Of a stretch of 26,937 nucleotides of DNA, positions 1 to 9,384 are shown one piece after another (within the stretch, counting starts at the first letter, position 1; each line of letters begins with the position of its first letter). The notes under the pieces are model-generated. The model saw nothing but the letters and a program-made list of their open reading frames with translations, did no database searches and had not been told where the DNA came from. Origin of the DNA: CAYLNM01 sp964385045 (GTDB lineage Bacteria; Planctomycetota; Phycisphaerae; Phycisphaerales; SM1A02); assembly GCA_964385045.1 (NCBI GenBank), contig CAYLNM010000043.1, forward strand, positions 1 to 26,937, written 5' to 3'. The translations under genes were made by a program, and so were the position numbers.

Positions 1-207
1 GCCCGCGTCGCGCCGGGCCCGCGCGTCGGGCGTCGCCGCGGCATCGCCGCCCGCGGACCGGGCCTCGGCCTCGGGCTCCGCCGCGGCGTCCGCCGGCGTC
101 GCGACCTCGAGCGGGTCCTCGCCGTCGAACATCACGCCGTAGAACAGGATGGAGACCCCCAGCAGCAGGGTCACCAGAACGAGGACGAGCTTGGTGCTCG
201 CAGCCAT
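1..207 (-). CDS. N-terminal fragment of a membrane-anchored protein, unknown function
   Basis: Only the first 69 residues lie inside the window; the gene runs off the left edge. It begins MAASTKLV and has one hydrophobic segment at about residues 6-28 (signal anchor or uncleaved signal). A short acidic stretch (FDGEDPLEV) and an Ala/Glu/Asp-rich linker follow. The start is well supported: a GGAGGTG Shine-Dalgarno at 212-218 (minus strand) sits 4 nt before the ATG. The 200 bp between it and the end of secDF hold no other gene. The expected topology is an N-terminal anchor with the rest in the periplasm. The visible part does not identify a family, and proximity to secDF does not assign a role. 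Confidence 0.7.
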   Translation of the reverse strand, partial: MAASTKLVLVLVTLLLGVSILFYGVMFDGEDPLEVATPADAAAEPEAEARSAGGDAAATPDARARRDAG

Positions 208-407
208 CGCGCACCTCCGTGTGCCGGGCCGGTGAGACTCCGTCTCCCCGCCGCACGCCGGGCCGGACCCGGTCCGAGGTGCGAGCGGCCACCGCCCGGG
301 TTCACGCCGCGCCGCCCGCCGTCGCGGGCCCGCGGACTCCGCGGCCTCGCCCCCGGCGAGCCGCAGGACCTCCCCGCCTCGCGCGGGCGAGCCGGGGCGA
401 TCCCGAA

Positions 408-3400
408 TCAGGCTCCCGCCAGCCGCCCGGCCTCGGGCTCGTCGCCGCCGGGGCCCGTTCCGTCGGGCCGGTCGTCCGTCGGCGCCAGCGGCGTCGACGA
501 CGGCCGCGTGTCGCCCGGGGACTTCGCGAACACCAGCGGGGCGGCGATCGCGACCGACGAGTAGGTGCCCACGAGCAGGCCGACGAGAAGGCAGAAGGTG
601 AACGGCCGGATGCCGCTTCCGCCCTCAGCATACATGATGAGGACCGCCATGAGCGTGGTCACCGACGTGAGCAGCGTGCGGCTCACCGTCCGGTTGATCG
701 CGAGGTTCACCTGCTTCTTGCTGGCCACCGGGAGCTTGCCCCGCTCCTCGCGGATGCGGTCGAGGATCACGATCGTGTCGTTCAGCGAGTAGCCGATGAT
801 CGTGAGCAGCGCCGCGATCACTCCGAGGTCGATCCGGAACGGCTCGATGAGCAGGGCGCTGCCGAGGGCCGTGGTCCCGACGATGCCGGTCAGGGCCAGC
901 AGGCCCAGCGCGATCGTCACGTCGTGGACGAGGGCCACGATCGCCGCGACCGAGTAGCGGAGCGAGCCGAACCGCACCCAGATGTAGATCAGGATGCCGA
1001 GCAGCGACAGCGTGACCGCCACCGTCGCGTTCGCCTGCAGCGTCTGCGCGACCGAGGACGAGTAGCTGTTGACCTCGTCGAGGCTCTCGGGCTGCCCGAG
1101 GGCGATGGTGACGATCTCCCACTCCGGGTCGGCCAGGCCGTCGCGCCACGCGGCGGGATCGACGTCCGGCCGGGTGTAGCTCAGGGCCGGATCCTGCACG
1201 AGCACCACCGCCGAGCGCAGGCCCGCGGCCGGGTTGCGCGGATCGACCGCCTCGAGCGGGATCACGCCCACCCGGCGCCCCGCGTACTCGCGGAAGTCCG
1301 GCTGGTCGCGGGTCCGCTGGATACGGCGCTCGATCTCCTCCGCGACGATCGGCGGATCGAGCTCGTCGAGCAGGATCGCGACGCCGCCGACGAACTGCGG
1401 CACCCGCTCGGTGGCCTGGGGCCGGTCGATCGCCCGCGAGAGCTGCTCGTCGGTGATGGGCTGGGCGAACGGCGTCGCGTCCGCCGCATCGGCCCCGATG
1501 AACGTGACCGACGGATTGATGTCGAGCAGCTCGCCGAGCTCGTCCACGATGGCCGAGACGACGATGTCGGTGATCGTCGCGTCGTCCCGCAGGTCCTCGG
1601 GGGCGGCGACCTTCACCTGGAACTCGCCCGCGAGGGCCGAGCCGTCCTCGGCCCGTCCGGTGCGGCCCACGGTGAGGACCTGCGCCTTGCCGAACTGCTG
1701 CAGGACGCGCTCGACGTCCGACGGGTCGCTGTCCGCCAGGTCCGCCACGCCGGGGGCGAGCTCGGCCGCCCGCTCGCCGATGGAGCGAATGCGGTTCTCG
1801 ACGCCGTCGGGCCCGGTGTGGGGCACGAGCACGCGGATGACGTCGCCCTGCTCGTCGGTGTCCGGCACGCCGTCGTCGTCCGCGTCCACCGGCTCGGTGG
1901 CGATCTTGAGGGCGACGCCGCCGCGGAACTCGGTGTCGAGCATGTCCACCCCGCGACTGCTGACCAGCGCGAGGGAGCCGACGACCGCGACGATGCTGAC
2001 GCTCCAGAAGATCATCCGCTTGCCGATCCAGTCGATGCTCGGCTCGAGCGCCCGGTGGATCGACGGGATGACGACCGGAAGCATCGCCAGCTCCCGCTTC
2101 TTCAGGACCTCGGTGTAGAGCAGGAAGATCTGCCGCGTCATGAAGAGCGCGGTGAAGAGCGTCGCGCAGATGCCGATGCTGAGCGTGAGGGCGAAGCCCT
2201 TCACCTCGGTGGTCGCGGTCTGGAACAGCACCAGGCAGACGATCAGGTTGGTGATGTTCGCGTCGATGATGGTCGACAGCGCCTTGGCGTAGCCCTGGCG
2301 GATGCAGCCGCGCAGGTCCAGCTCGCCCGCGAACATCTCCTCGCGGATGCGCTCGTAGATCAGGACGTTCGCGTCCACCGCCATGCCGATCGTGAGCACG
2401 ATGCCCGCGAGGCCCGGCAGGGTGAACGTGCCGTCGATGAGCATCAGGGCCCCGAAGATCACGAGCCCGTTGGCCGCCAGCGCGAGCACGGCCACGAGGC
2501 CGGCGGTGAGGTAGTACGCGGTCATGAAGACCGCGACCGCGATGATCGCGATCACGAAGGCCTCGGAGCCGCGGCGGAGGTTGTCCGCCCCGAGCGACGG
2601 CCCGAGCACGCTGACCGAGATCGGCTCCTCGCCGAGCTTGGCCGAGAGCGAGCCGGCCGCGAGCACGCGGATCAGGTAGTCGATGTCCTCCTGCGAGAAC
2701 TCGCCGGTGATCGAGCCCTGGCTCGTGATCTGGCCCTGGATCGTCGGGGCCGAGTAGACCTCGCCGTCCAGCACGATCGCCATCGGCTCGCCGATGTTGC
2801 CGCCGGTGAGGCGGCCCATCTGCGACGCGCCGGACTGGTCGAGGTTGAAGGCCACCGCGGGCCGGCCGAGCTGGTCGACGGTGCGGCCGGCCGAGGTGAG
2901 GCTCCACGGGGTCGCGCCCTCGTGGGTGAGGCTGCGGGGCCGCGTGGTGTAGAGCAGCAGGTAGATGCGGCCGTCGAACTCCTCGGCCACGAGGGCGCGG
3001 GTACCGGCGAAGTAGCCGGCCGGATCGGCCTGCATGGCGGCGAAGTCGGCCGGCTCGTCGTACCACTGGTCGACGGCGTTGATGGGGTACCAGCGGGCCA
3101 CGCCCGAGGTCGCGGCCACCGGCCCGGACTCGCGGAGCTCCTCCCGCAGCGCCTCGGCATCGACGCCCTCGGGGTTGATGCTGCTCACCGCGATGCGGAA
3201 GTCGAGGACGCCCGCCCCCCGCAGCAGCCGCTTGAGATCCTCGGGGTCGTCGAAGCCCGTGACCTGCGACTGGTAGGCCTCCCACGCCGTCGCGAGCCCG
3301 TCGATCTGCTCGGCGAGGAACGGGAACTCGGTCTTGAGGGTGTTCAGCGCGACCCGGCGGGGGCTGGGCCCGAAGACCAGCTTGCCGTCCTCGTCGCGCA

Positions 3401-4082
3401 CCCGCTCGCCCTGGGCGTCCCGCTCCGGCTCCGGCTCGCCCGAGAGCGTGAGGATCCGGCGGACGCGGGATTCCTCGAGGCTCAGCTCCAGGGCCCGCGC
3501 CTCGGCGTCCTCGTAGTCGATCTGGGCGATCGCGAGCTCCTGCTCGCGCAGCCGCCGCTCGGCCGCGGAGGCGTCCGCCGGCAGGGCCTCGAGGGCCGCG
3601 GTCGCCGCCTCGCGGGCGTCGTAGGCCACCTGCAGGGCCGCGAGCGCCTCGCCCCGCGGTCCCTCCGGATCGCCGCCGGCCAGCTCCTGCACCGCCGCGC
3701 CGCGCCCGAGCGCGTCGCGCAGGGCGAAGCGGTCGATCTCGGCGTCCTGCACCAGCGTCCGCAGGGCGCGTTCCGCCTCCTCGCGCAGCGCGCGGACCTC
3801 CGCGTTGGGCAGCGGCATCGTGATCTGGATGCGGTCACGCCCCAGCGGCTCCATCTGGATGTCGATGACGCCGGTCGGGTTCACGCGGTCCTTGAGGACC
3901 GTGATCGTCTGCGTGAGCACCTCCTGCGGATTGTCGACGTCGTCGCCGATGTCCACGGAGTAGATGAGGCTCACGCCGCCGCGGAGGTCGCGGCCGAGGG
4001 TCGGCTCCTTCACGATGATCACCGCCAGGCAGATGCCGAGGACGACGAAGATCGTGACGAGCTTCTGGACCATGTTCTGCAT
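408..4082 (-). CDS. secDF: SecDF fused protein-export translocase subunit
   Basis: This is a 1224-residue fusion of SecD and SecF, the proton-driven membrane factor that helps SecYEG/SecA pull proteins across the inner membrane. The SecD half has TM1 at about 8-24, the D1 motif DLRGG at 32-36, the RVNPTGV motif near 66-72, and the TM4 motif GMAVDANVLIYERIREE with Asp570. The SecF half starts with a TM near 690-712 and FRGG at 719-722, and ends with the TM motif GYSLNDTIVILDRIRE containing Asp1102. Asp570 and Asp1102 match the conserved proton-pathway acids of SecD and SecF. The protein is longer than separate SecD plus SecF because of a charged helical insertion at about 95-235 and an enlarged SecF periplasmic region (about 723-1000). 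That region contains the Asp-rich loop DADDDGVPDTDE at 733-744. It lies downstream of yajC on the same strand (111-bp gap). No clear Shine-Dalgarno precedes the ATG. Confidence 0.97.
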   Translation of the reverse strand: MQNMVQKLVTIFVVLGICLAVIIVKEPTLGRDLRGGVSLIYSVDIGDDVDNPQEVLTQTITVLKDRVNPTGVIDIQMEPLGRDRIQITMPLPNAEVRALREEAERALRTLVQDAEIDRFALRDALGRGAAVQELAGGDPEGPRGEALAALQVAYDAREAATAALEALPADASAAERRLREQELAIAQIDYEDAEARALELSLEESRVRRILTLSGEPEPERDAQGERVRDEDGKLVFGPSPRRVALNTLKTEFPFLAEQIDGLATAWEAYQSQVTGFDDPEDLKRLLRGAGVLDFRIAVSSINPEGVDAEALREELRESGPVAATSGVARWYPINAVDQWYDEPADFAAMQADPAGYFAGTRALVAEEFDGRIYLLLYTTRPRSLTHEGATPWSLTSAGRTVDQLGRPAVAFNLDQSGASQMGRLTGGNIGEPMAIVLDGEVYSAPTIQGQITSQGSITGEFSQEDIDYLIRVLAAGSLSAKLGEEPISVSVLGPSLGADNLRRGSEAFVIAIIAVAVFMTAYYLTAGLVAVLALAANGLVIFGALMLIDGTFTLPGLAGIVLTIGMAVDANVLIYERIREEMFAGELDLRGCIRQGYAKALSTIIDANITNLIVCLVLFQTATTEVKGFALTLSIGICATLFTALFMTRQIFLLYTEVLKKRELAMLPVVIPSIHRALEPSIDWIGKRMIFWSVSIVAVVGSLALVSSRGVDMLDTEFRGGVALKIATEPVDADDDGVPDTDEQGDVIRVLVPHTGPDGVENRIRSIGERAAELAPGVADLADSDPSDVERVLQQFGKAQVLTVGRTGRAEDGSALAGEFQVKVAAPEDLRDDATITDIVVSAIVDELGELLDINPSVTFIGADAADATPFAQPITDEQLSRAIDRPQATERVPQFVGGVAILLDELDPPIVAEEIERRIQRTRDQPDFREYAGRRVGVIPLEAVDPRNPAAGLRSAVVLVQDPALSYTRPDVDPAAWRDGLADPEWEIVTIALGQPESLDEVNSYSSSVAQTLQANATVAVTLSLLGILIYIWVRFGSLRYSVAAIVALVHDVTIALGLLALTGIVGTTALGSALLIEPFRIDLGVIAALLTIIGYSLNDTIVILDRIREERGKLPVASKKQVNLAINRTVSRTLLTSVTTLMAVLIMYAEGGSGIRPFTFCLLVGLLVGTYSSVAIAAPLVFAKSPGDTRPSSTPLAPTDDRPDGTGPGGDEPEAGRLAGA

Positions 4083-4193
4083 GGTGGTGCTCGCTGCCCC
4101 GGGGGGCGGGCTCGGGGTCCGGCCGGAGGGTGGCGGACCGGGAGGGCACGCGAGGAGGCCGACGCCGGCCCCCCGCGACCCGGGGGACGGAGG

Positions 4194-4694
4194 TCAGTTC
4201 CGGGCGAGGTCGGGCTCGGCCGCCTCGATGGGCTCGGCGTCCGGCTCGCGGCCGCGCTCCCGGCTCTCGAGGACCTGCTGGACCGCCGACTTGGCGAAGG
4301 TGATGCGGGTGTTCGACGACTCGTCCACCTTGAGGACGATCTCGTCGGACTTGATCTCGACGATCGAGCCGATCACGCCGCCGATCGTCTGCACCCGGTC
4401 GTGCTTGCGGAGGGCGGCCATCATCTCGGCCCGGCGCTTCTTCTCCTTGCGCGGGCCGAGGATCGTCAGCATCAGCAGCACGACGATGAACCCGAGCATC
4501 AGGATCGGGAAGAGGTCGCCGCCACCGCCGCCCGCGGGCGCGGCGCCGGTGGCGCCCCCGCTGCCGTCGGCGGCGGGGGCCGGGGCCGAGGCGCCGGCGG
4601 GCGGGGCGACGCCCTCCTGCGCGAGGACGAGCGGCCACGAGGCCGGCTCGAACGGGGCGGCGGCCGGGATGGCGAGGGTCGAGGTCTGCGACAT
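4194..4694 (-). CDS. yajC: Preprotein translocase subunit YajC
   Basis: The 166-residue protein contains the YajC core: one membrane helix at about 61-80 (LFPILMLGFIVVLLMLTILG), the basic stretch RKEKKRRAEMM, and the beta-rich domain HDRVQTIGGVIGSIVEIK, then VLKVDESSNTRITFAKSAV. YajC associates with SecDF in the Sec holo-translocon; its exact job is not settled. The gene is directly upstream of secDF and downstream of tgt, the usual order. It is longer than typical YajC (about 100-120 residues) because of a 60-residue Ala/Pro/Gly-rich segment before the helix. The ATG at 4694 gives this long form. No good ribosome-binding site is visible before it, and no later in-frame ATG lies ahead of the helix, so the start is likely but not certain. 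Confidence 0.95.
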   Translation of the reverse strand: MSQTSTLAIPAAAPFEPASWPLVLAQEGVAPPAGASAPAPAADGSGGATGAAPAGGGGGDLFPILMLGFIVVLLMLTILGPRKEKKRRAEMMAALRKHDRVQTIGGVIGSIVEIKSDEIVLKVDESSNTRITFAKSAVQQVLESRERGREPDAEPIEAAEPDLARN

Positions 4695-4925
4695 GCGGGC
4701 GGTTCCGCGGATCGGGGCGCGAGGCCCCGGGGGAGGTGAGGAGGTGCGGGCCCCGCCGGGGCGGGACGACGCGGGAGAGGGCTCGCGGGGCCCCTCGTGG
4801 GTCTGACGGGGCCGGACGAGCCGGATGGTGCCGGCGGCGGGCGAGTCGGCGGCCGGGCGGACGGACGGGCGAGGCCGGACGCCCCCGGGTCCACGGGGCT
4901 CCCCTGGTCGCCGAGGGGTGAGCGA

Positions 4926-6170
<1,245 letters not shown>

Positions 6171-6180
6171 CGCAGCGAGG

Positions 6181-6186
6181 ACGGTA
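6181..6186 (-). promoter_or_regulatory. Candidate -10 box TACCGT for tgt
   Basis: Read on the minus strand, TACCGT ends 10 nt before the tgt ATG. No -35 match was seen. It resembles the TACCAT boxes ahead of the Nudix and zinc-ribbon genes, which also lack Shine-Dalgarno sites. A start here would give a leader of only a few nucleotides. It matches TATAAT at three of six positions, so support is weak. Confidence 0.25.
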
Positions 6187-6241
6187 GGTCCGGTGCGGGG
6201 GCGCGGCGCGGACGCGGCGGGCTCGGGCGGTCGCATGGGCC

Positions 6242-6321
6242 GGACGCGGGGGCCGCGGGGGCCGGACCGCGGACGCGGGGGCCGCGGGGGCCGGACCGCG
6301 GACGCGGGGGCCGCGGGGGCC
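6242..6321. repeat. 29-bp perfect tandem repeat, 2.76 copies
   Basis: Units at 6242-6270 and 6271-6299 are identical, and a third copy matches for 22 nt (6300-6321) before diverging. Each unit contains two GGGGG runs on the plus strand separated by CCGC. There are no spacers, so this is not a CRISPR. It lies 72-151 bp upstream of the tgt start codon and 170 bp past the rhomboid stop. Copy-number change by slippage is likely. The G-tracts could form quadruplexes, although one loop class (15 nt) is long. Confidence 0.9.
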
Positions 6322-6490
6322 CTGGGTGGCCCGGGCCGGTGGACGGGCCGCGGGCGGCACACACGGGTGGGCCGGGGGCGGGCGACGTGCGGGACCCGCG
6401 GGGCGGACGGGACGCGGGTGGCCGACGGCCCCGGCGGGCCGACCGGATCGCGAAACGGTGGACGGACCGCGCCGCGTCCCCCCCGCGGCG

Positions 6491-7669
6491 TCATCCCGTC
6501 TGGCGGTCGCTCGCGTTGCGGGCCGCCTCGAGCACCCGCCGCTCCTTGTCGGTCAGGCTCGAGATGCCCTCGTTGAAGACCTTGTCGAGGATGCGGTCGA
6601 CCTCGGCCGGGTCCGGCGGCGTGTCGCCGGTGAGACGGCCGATCCCCCGCTTGGCCCGGACGGCCATGCCCTCGCGGGCGGCGGCCGCCCGGCGGCCCCC
6701 ACCGCGGCTGGTCGGGTCGACGCGGCCGAGGATGTCGAAGAAGTCGTGCAGATGGTGCGGGTTCCGGATGAAGTAGAACCCGGCCGCGGCCCCGCCGAGG
6801 TGCGCGGCGTGCCCGCCCGCGTTGCGGGCCCCGGTGAGCAGCATGAAGACCTCGATCCCGATGAGCACCCACGCGAGGGTGCCGAAGCGGACCGGGATCA
6901 GCATGAACAGGTGCACGGTGGCGTTCGGGGCGAGCCGCGCCCCGGCGATGAGCACGCCGAAGACGCCCGCCGACGCCCCGATCAACGGGGTCGCCATGTC
7001 GGTGAACAGCAGGAACGTGACCACCTGCCCCGTCACCTGCTGCACCACGATGCCGCCGACGTTCAGCACGGTGTAGAACAGCGCGCCGGCGATGCCGCAC
7101 AGGAGGTAGAAGGCGAGGTACCGCTTGGACCCCAGCTCCCGCTCCACGAGGGGCCCGAAGAAGAACAGGCCCATCATGTTGAAGAGCAGGTGCAGGATCG
7201 TCTCGTGCGTGTGCAGGAACTGGAAGCCGAGGATGCGCCAGAACTCGAGCTGGAAGAAGCCCTTCTGCGTCGAGTAGTGGAGGTGGGCCTGGAGGAAGGG
7301 CATCCAGCGGAGCTGCTGGACGCCGACCGGCTGCGGCTGTCCGTCGGGACCCGTGCGGATCAGCGGCCGCGTGCCCGCCGCGGGGTTGCCGAAGCGATCC
7401 GGCTGCACCGTCCAGGTCTCGGGCGGCCCCGGCTCGGCCTCGTCGAAGACCGCCGACGAGACCGACGGGTCCTTCGCGGTGCTCATGACCACCATCGACC
7501 GCGGCAGGAACGTGTCGAGCACGAAGATCGACGTGCAGATCACGATCAGCCACGTGGTGACGGACCACAGGCGCCAGTTCAGGACCCCGGATCCGCCGCC
7601 GCCGTAGGACGAGCCGCCCGGATCGAAGCGCCCGGGCTCACGGTGGTAGTGTCGGTCGGCGAGTCCCAT
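6491..7669 (-). CDS. Rhomboid-family intramembrane serine protease
   Basis: The 392-residue polytopic membrane protein has the full rhomboid signature: HLLFN in TM2 (His160, Asn164, oxyanion side), GASAG with catalytic Ser233, and GGHAAHLGG with catalytic His290. Between TM1 (about 37-53) and the catalytic core there is a roughly 85-residue soluble segment. The protein ends with a cytoplasmic tail (about 318-392) carrying DRILDKVFNEGISSLTDKER. This signature is known at the end of many bacterial rhomboids, and its function is unclear. The ATG at 7669 follows a GGAGG that is rather far (16 nt). The frame is open further upstream but overlaps the next gene antisense to codon usage, so that extension is rejected. 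Substrates are unknown. The upstream neighbour is a site-2-protease-like protein with the same tail motif. Confidence 0.95.
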   Translation of the reverse strand: MGLADRHYHREPGRFDPGGSSYGGGGSGVLNWRLWSVTTWLIVICTSIFVLDTFLPRSMVVMSTAKDPSVSSAVFDEAEPGPPETWTVQPDRFGNPAAGTRPLIRTGPDGQPQPVGVQQLRWMPFLQAHLHYSTQKGFFQLEFWRILGFQFLHTHETILHLLFNMMGLFFFGPLVERELGSKRYLAFYLLCGIAGALFYTVLNVGGIVVQQVTGQVVTFLLFTDMATPLIGASAGVFGVLIAGARLAPNATVHLFMLIPVRFGTLAWVLIGIEVFMLLTGARNAGGHAAHLGGAAAGFYFIRNPHHLHDFFDILGRVDPTSRGGGRRAAAAREGMAVRAKRGIGRLTGDTPPDPAEVDRILDKVFNEGISSLTDKERRVLEAARNASDRQTG

Positions 7670-7697
7670 GACGGCGGTGCGCGTGCCTCCGCGGCGA

Positions 7698-7703
7698 GGA
7701 TAT
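7698..7703 (-). promoter_or_regulatory. Candidate -10 box TATCCT for the rhomboid gene
   Basis: On the minus strand the sequence CGATATCCTC contains TATCCT, 28 nt before the ATG at 7669. The same 10-mer occurs upstream of tdh near 19370. A GGAGG lies between box and start. No -35 match is seen. It sits in the 227-bp gap between the two protease-like genes, so the rhomboid gene may have its own promoter. Confidence 0.35.
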
Positions 7704-7896
7704 CGGGCCTGGACGGACCGGGGCGGTCCCCCGCCGGCGCGGGCACCCCGGACCGTCCCCGTCTTCTTCGGTCCCACGCCCCCCCACGCTCGACTCGGGC
7801 CCGCGCGGCCGGGTCCCCCGCCGACGACGGGGCGCCATTCGATCACACCCCCGCGGCCGCCCCGCGGCCCCCTTCGGTCCGGGAACCCGGGCGGGC

Positions 7897-9384
7897 TCAG
7901 TCGTCGCGGCGCCGGGCCGTCGCCCGCGCCAGGACGGCGCGGTCGGCCGCGTCGAGGCTGTCGAGTCCCGTGCGGGCGATCTTCTCGAGCACGAGGTCGA
8001 GGGCCGCGTCGTCGGCCTCGTCGGCGCCGGGATCGGGACCACCGCCGGGCACGGACTCGTGCCCGCCGGCACCCCCGGAGCCTCCGGCTTCGCGCCGCGT
8101 CCCGGGCGCCGCGGGGCCGCGGGCCGGCCGTCCTCGCTCGCCCGGCCCCGGCGCCGCGCCTCGTTCCGTCGCCGCGTCCGCCTCGAGGTCCGCGTCCGCC
8201 GCGGCGTCGATCCACGGCTCGCGACGATCGCCGTGGCCGCGCCCGGCCACCGGTCGCGTCACCGCGTCCGCGTCGGGCGGATCCTCGGCGTCCGCGGCCT
8301 CGTCGTCCGGCCGGCCCGGAGAACCGCCGCGCCTCCCCGCCCCGGCCGCCGTGCCCACGGCCCCGGGCGGCTCGAGCCGCACGCCCACGTCCCGCAGCAG
8401 CTCGCCGAGCACGTCGTCCACCTCGCCCGGGCCCGCGGCGAGCGGAATGTCCTCGGCCGGCCGGCCCCGCGGCGCCCGCGGAGGGGACACGTCGACGTCG
8501 GCGTCCGGCGGCGCGAACTCGTCGCGCACCAGCACCGCCGCGGCCCCGACGCCGCCCACCGCGGCGGCGAGGATCCCGAGCCACGCCCCGAGGGCGGTCG
8601 ACGCCAGCAGCAGCACGCACGCCGAGATGAGCCATGCCTGCACCGCGATCCGGCGGGCCGCGGCCCGGCCCCGGCTCGGCATGAGCATCGCCTCCACCAG
8701 CCGGCCGCCCGCGAGCGGGGCCATCGGCACGAGGTTGAGGGCCATGACCGCCAGCAGCCCGTCCTGCAGGGCGAAGACGACGACGAGCCACGGCGGCTGC
8801 GTCCCGTCGCGCAGGACGAGGGTCCCCGGCGGCGGGTCCCCGATCGGGGGCGGGATCGCCACGCCGACCAGCGTGCCGGTCGCGGCCCACAGCACGGCTC
8901 CGACCACGAGCCCGGCCGCGAGCAGGCTGCCGAGCCCGCCCGCCGCCGACCGCACCCGCGCACGCCAGTCGGCGTGCGGCGGCAGGTCCTCGAGGCCGCC
9001 GAGCGGCCAGAGGCTCACCGTCAGCGGCCGGGCCGCGCAGCGGGCGGCCACCAGCAGTCGGCCGGCCTCGTGCAGCAGGCCCGCGAACAGCACCGCGCCC
9101 GTCTCGATGCCGAGGATGATCGGATCCCGCGGCGCGGGATCGCCCACGAGCGGCCCCACCGCCATCCGGACCACGATGAGGGCGAGGTAGGCGGCCACGA
9201 GGGCGTGCACGCGGAGCTCGATGCCGCCGAGGACCCCCAGCCGCAGCGACCAGCGGGCCGGCGAGTCGATGGGCGCGTGGACCGGGGCCCATCGCACCCC
9301 GCCGTCGCGGCCGGCGCCGCGACCGCGACCGCGACCGCGATCGTGGCCCCCGGGGCCGGACGGGCGTCCCCCTGCCCGGCTCAC
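7897..9384 (-). CDS. Site-2-protease (M50)-like membrane protein with degenerate active site
   Basis: A 495-residue protein if started at the GTG at 9384, which overlaps the Nudix stop codon as GTGA and has GAGGGGG about 6 nt upstream. A second GTG at 9297 would remove 29 low-complexity residues. The membrane domain (about 55-285) resembles M50 proteases: the metal helix FAGLLHEAGRLLVAAR, then SLWPLGGLEDLPP, and later NLVPMAPLAGGRL. However, HExxH reads H105-E106-A-G-R109, so the second His is Arg. The third ligand region reads PLAGG with Ala225 where PLDGG is expected. Two of three zinc ligands are therefore missing, and proteolysis is unlikely. A long acidic disordered linker follows. The last ~35 residues (VLEKIARTGLDSLDAADR) match the tail of the neighbouring rhomboid. 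It may act as a scaffold or pseudoprotease; that is inference. Confidence 0.85.
   Translation of the reverse strand: MSRAGGRPSGPGGHDRGRGRGRGAGRDGGVRWAPVHAPIDSPARWSLRLGVLGGIELRVHALVAAYLALIVVRMAVGPLVGDPAPRDPIILGIETGAVLFAGLLHEAGRLLVAARCAARPLTVSLWPLGGLEDLPPHADWRARVRSAAGGLGSLLAAGLVVGAVLWAATGTLVGVAIPPPIGDPPPGTLVLRDGTQPPWLVVVFALQDGLLAVMALNLVPMAPLAGGRLVEAMLMPSRGRAAARRIAVQAWLISACVLLLASTALGAWLGILAAAVGGVGAAAVLVRDEFAPPDADVDVSPPRAPRGRPAEDIPLAAGPGEVDDVLGELLRDVGVRLEPPGAVGTAAGAGRRGGSPGRPDDEAADAEDPPDADAVTRPVAGRGHGDRREPWIDAAADADLEADAATERGAAPGPGERGRPARGPAAPGTRREAGGSGGAGGHESVPGGGPDPGADEADDAALDLVLEKIARTGLDSLDAADRAVLARATARRRDD

Larger units (their letters stand above)
6171..6490. other. 320-bp gene-free interval between rhomboid gene and tgt
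   Basis: No convincing gene lies here although long frames cross it; they are low-complexity. It contains the 29-bp tandem repeat (6242-6321) and a candidate -10 element for tgt close to its start. It is extremely G-rich on the plus strand, so any minus-strand tgt leader would be C-rich. No riboswitch-like fold was recognised. Confidence 0.6.

Noticed and set aside
219..4739. 1506-codon open frame on the plus strand opposite secDF and yajC
   Set aside because: It is antisense to two unmistakable genes, is dominated by Arg/Asp/Glu/His/Gly with no domain pattern, and arises because stop codons are rare at this GC content.
6171..6241. preQ1 riboswitch upstream of tgt
   Set aside because: No A-rich tail or compact pseudoknot pattern is visible; the region is almost entirely G and C.
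6242..6321. CRISPR array
   Set aside because: The 29-bp units are directly adjacent with no spacers, and there are no cas genes.
6491..9292. A 933-residue protein starting at ATG 9292 and ending with the rhomboid
   Set aside because: The part upstream of 7669 is out of frame with the M50-like gene and is low-complexity Arg/Gly-rich sequence; rhomboid homology starts just after 7669.
9310..9345. Hexanucleotide (GACCGC) run as a regulatory repeat
   Set aside because: It lies inside the probable coding region of the M50-like gene, where it encodes an Arg-Gly run; simple-sequence drift explains it.
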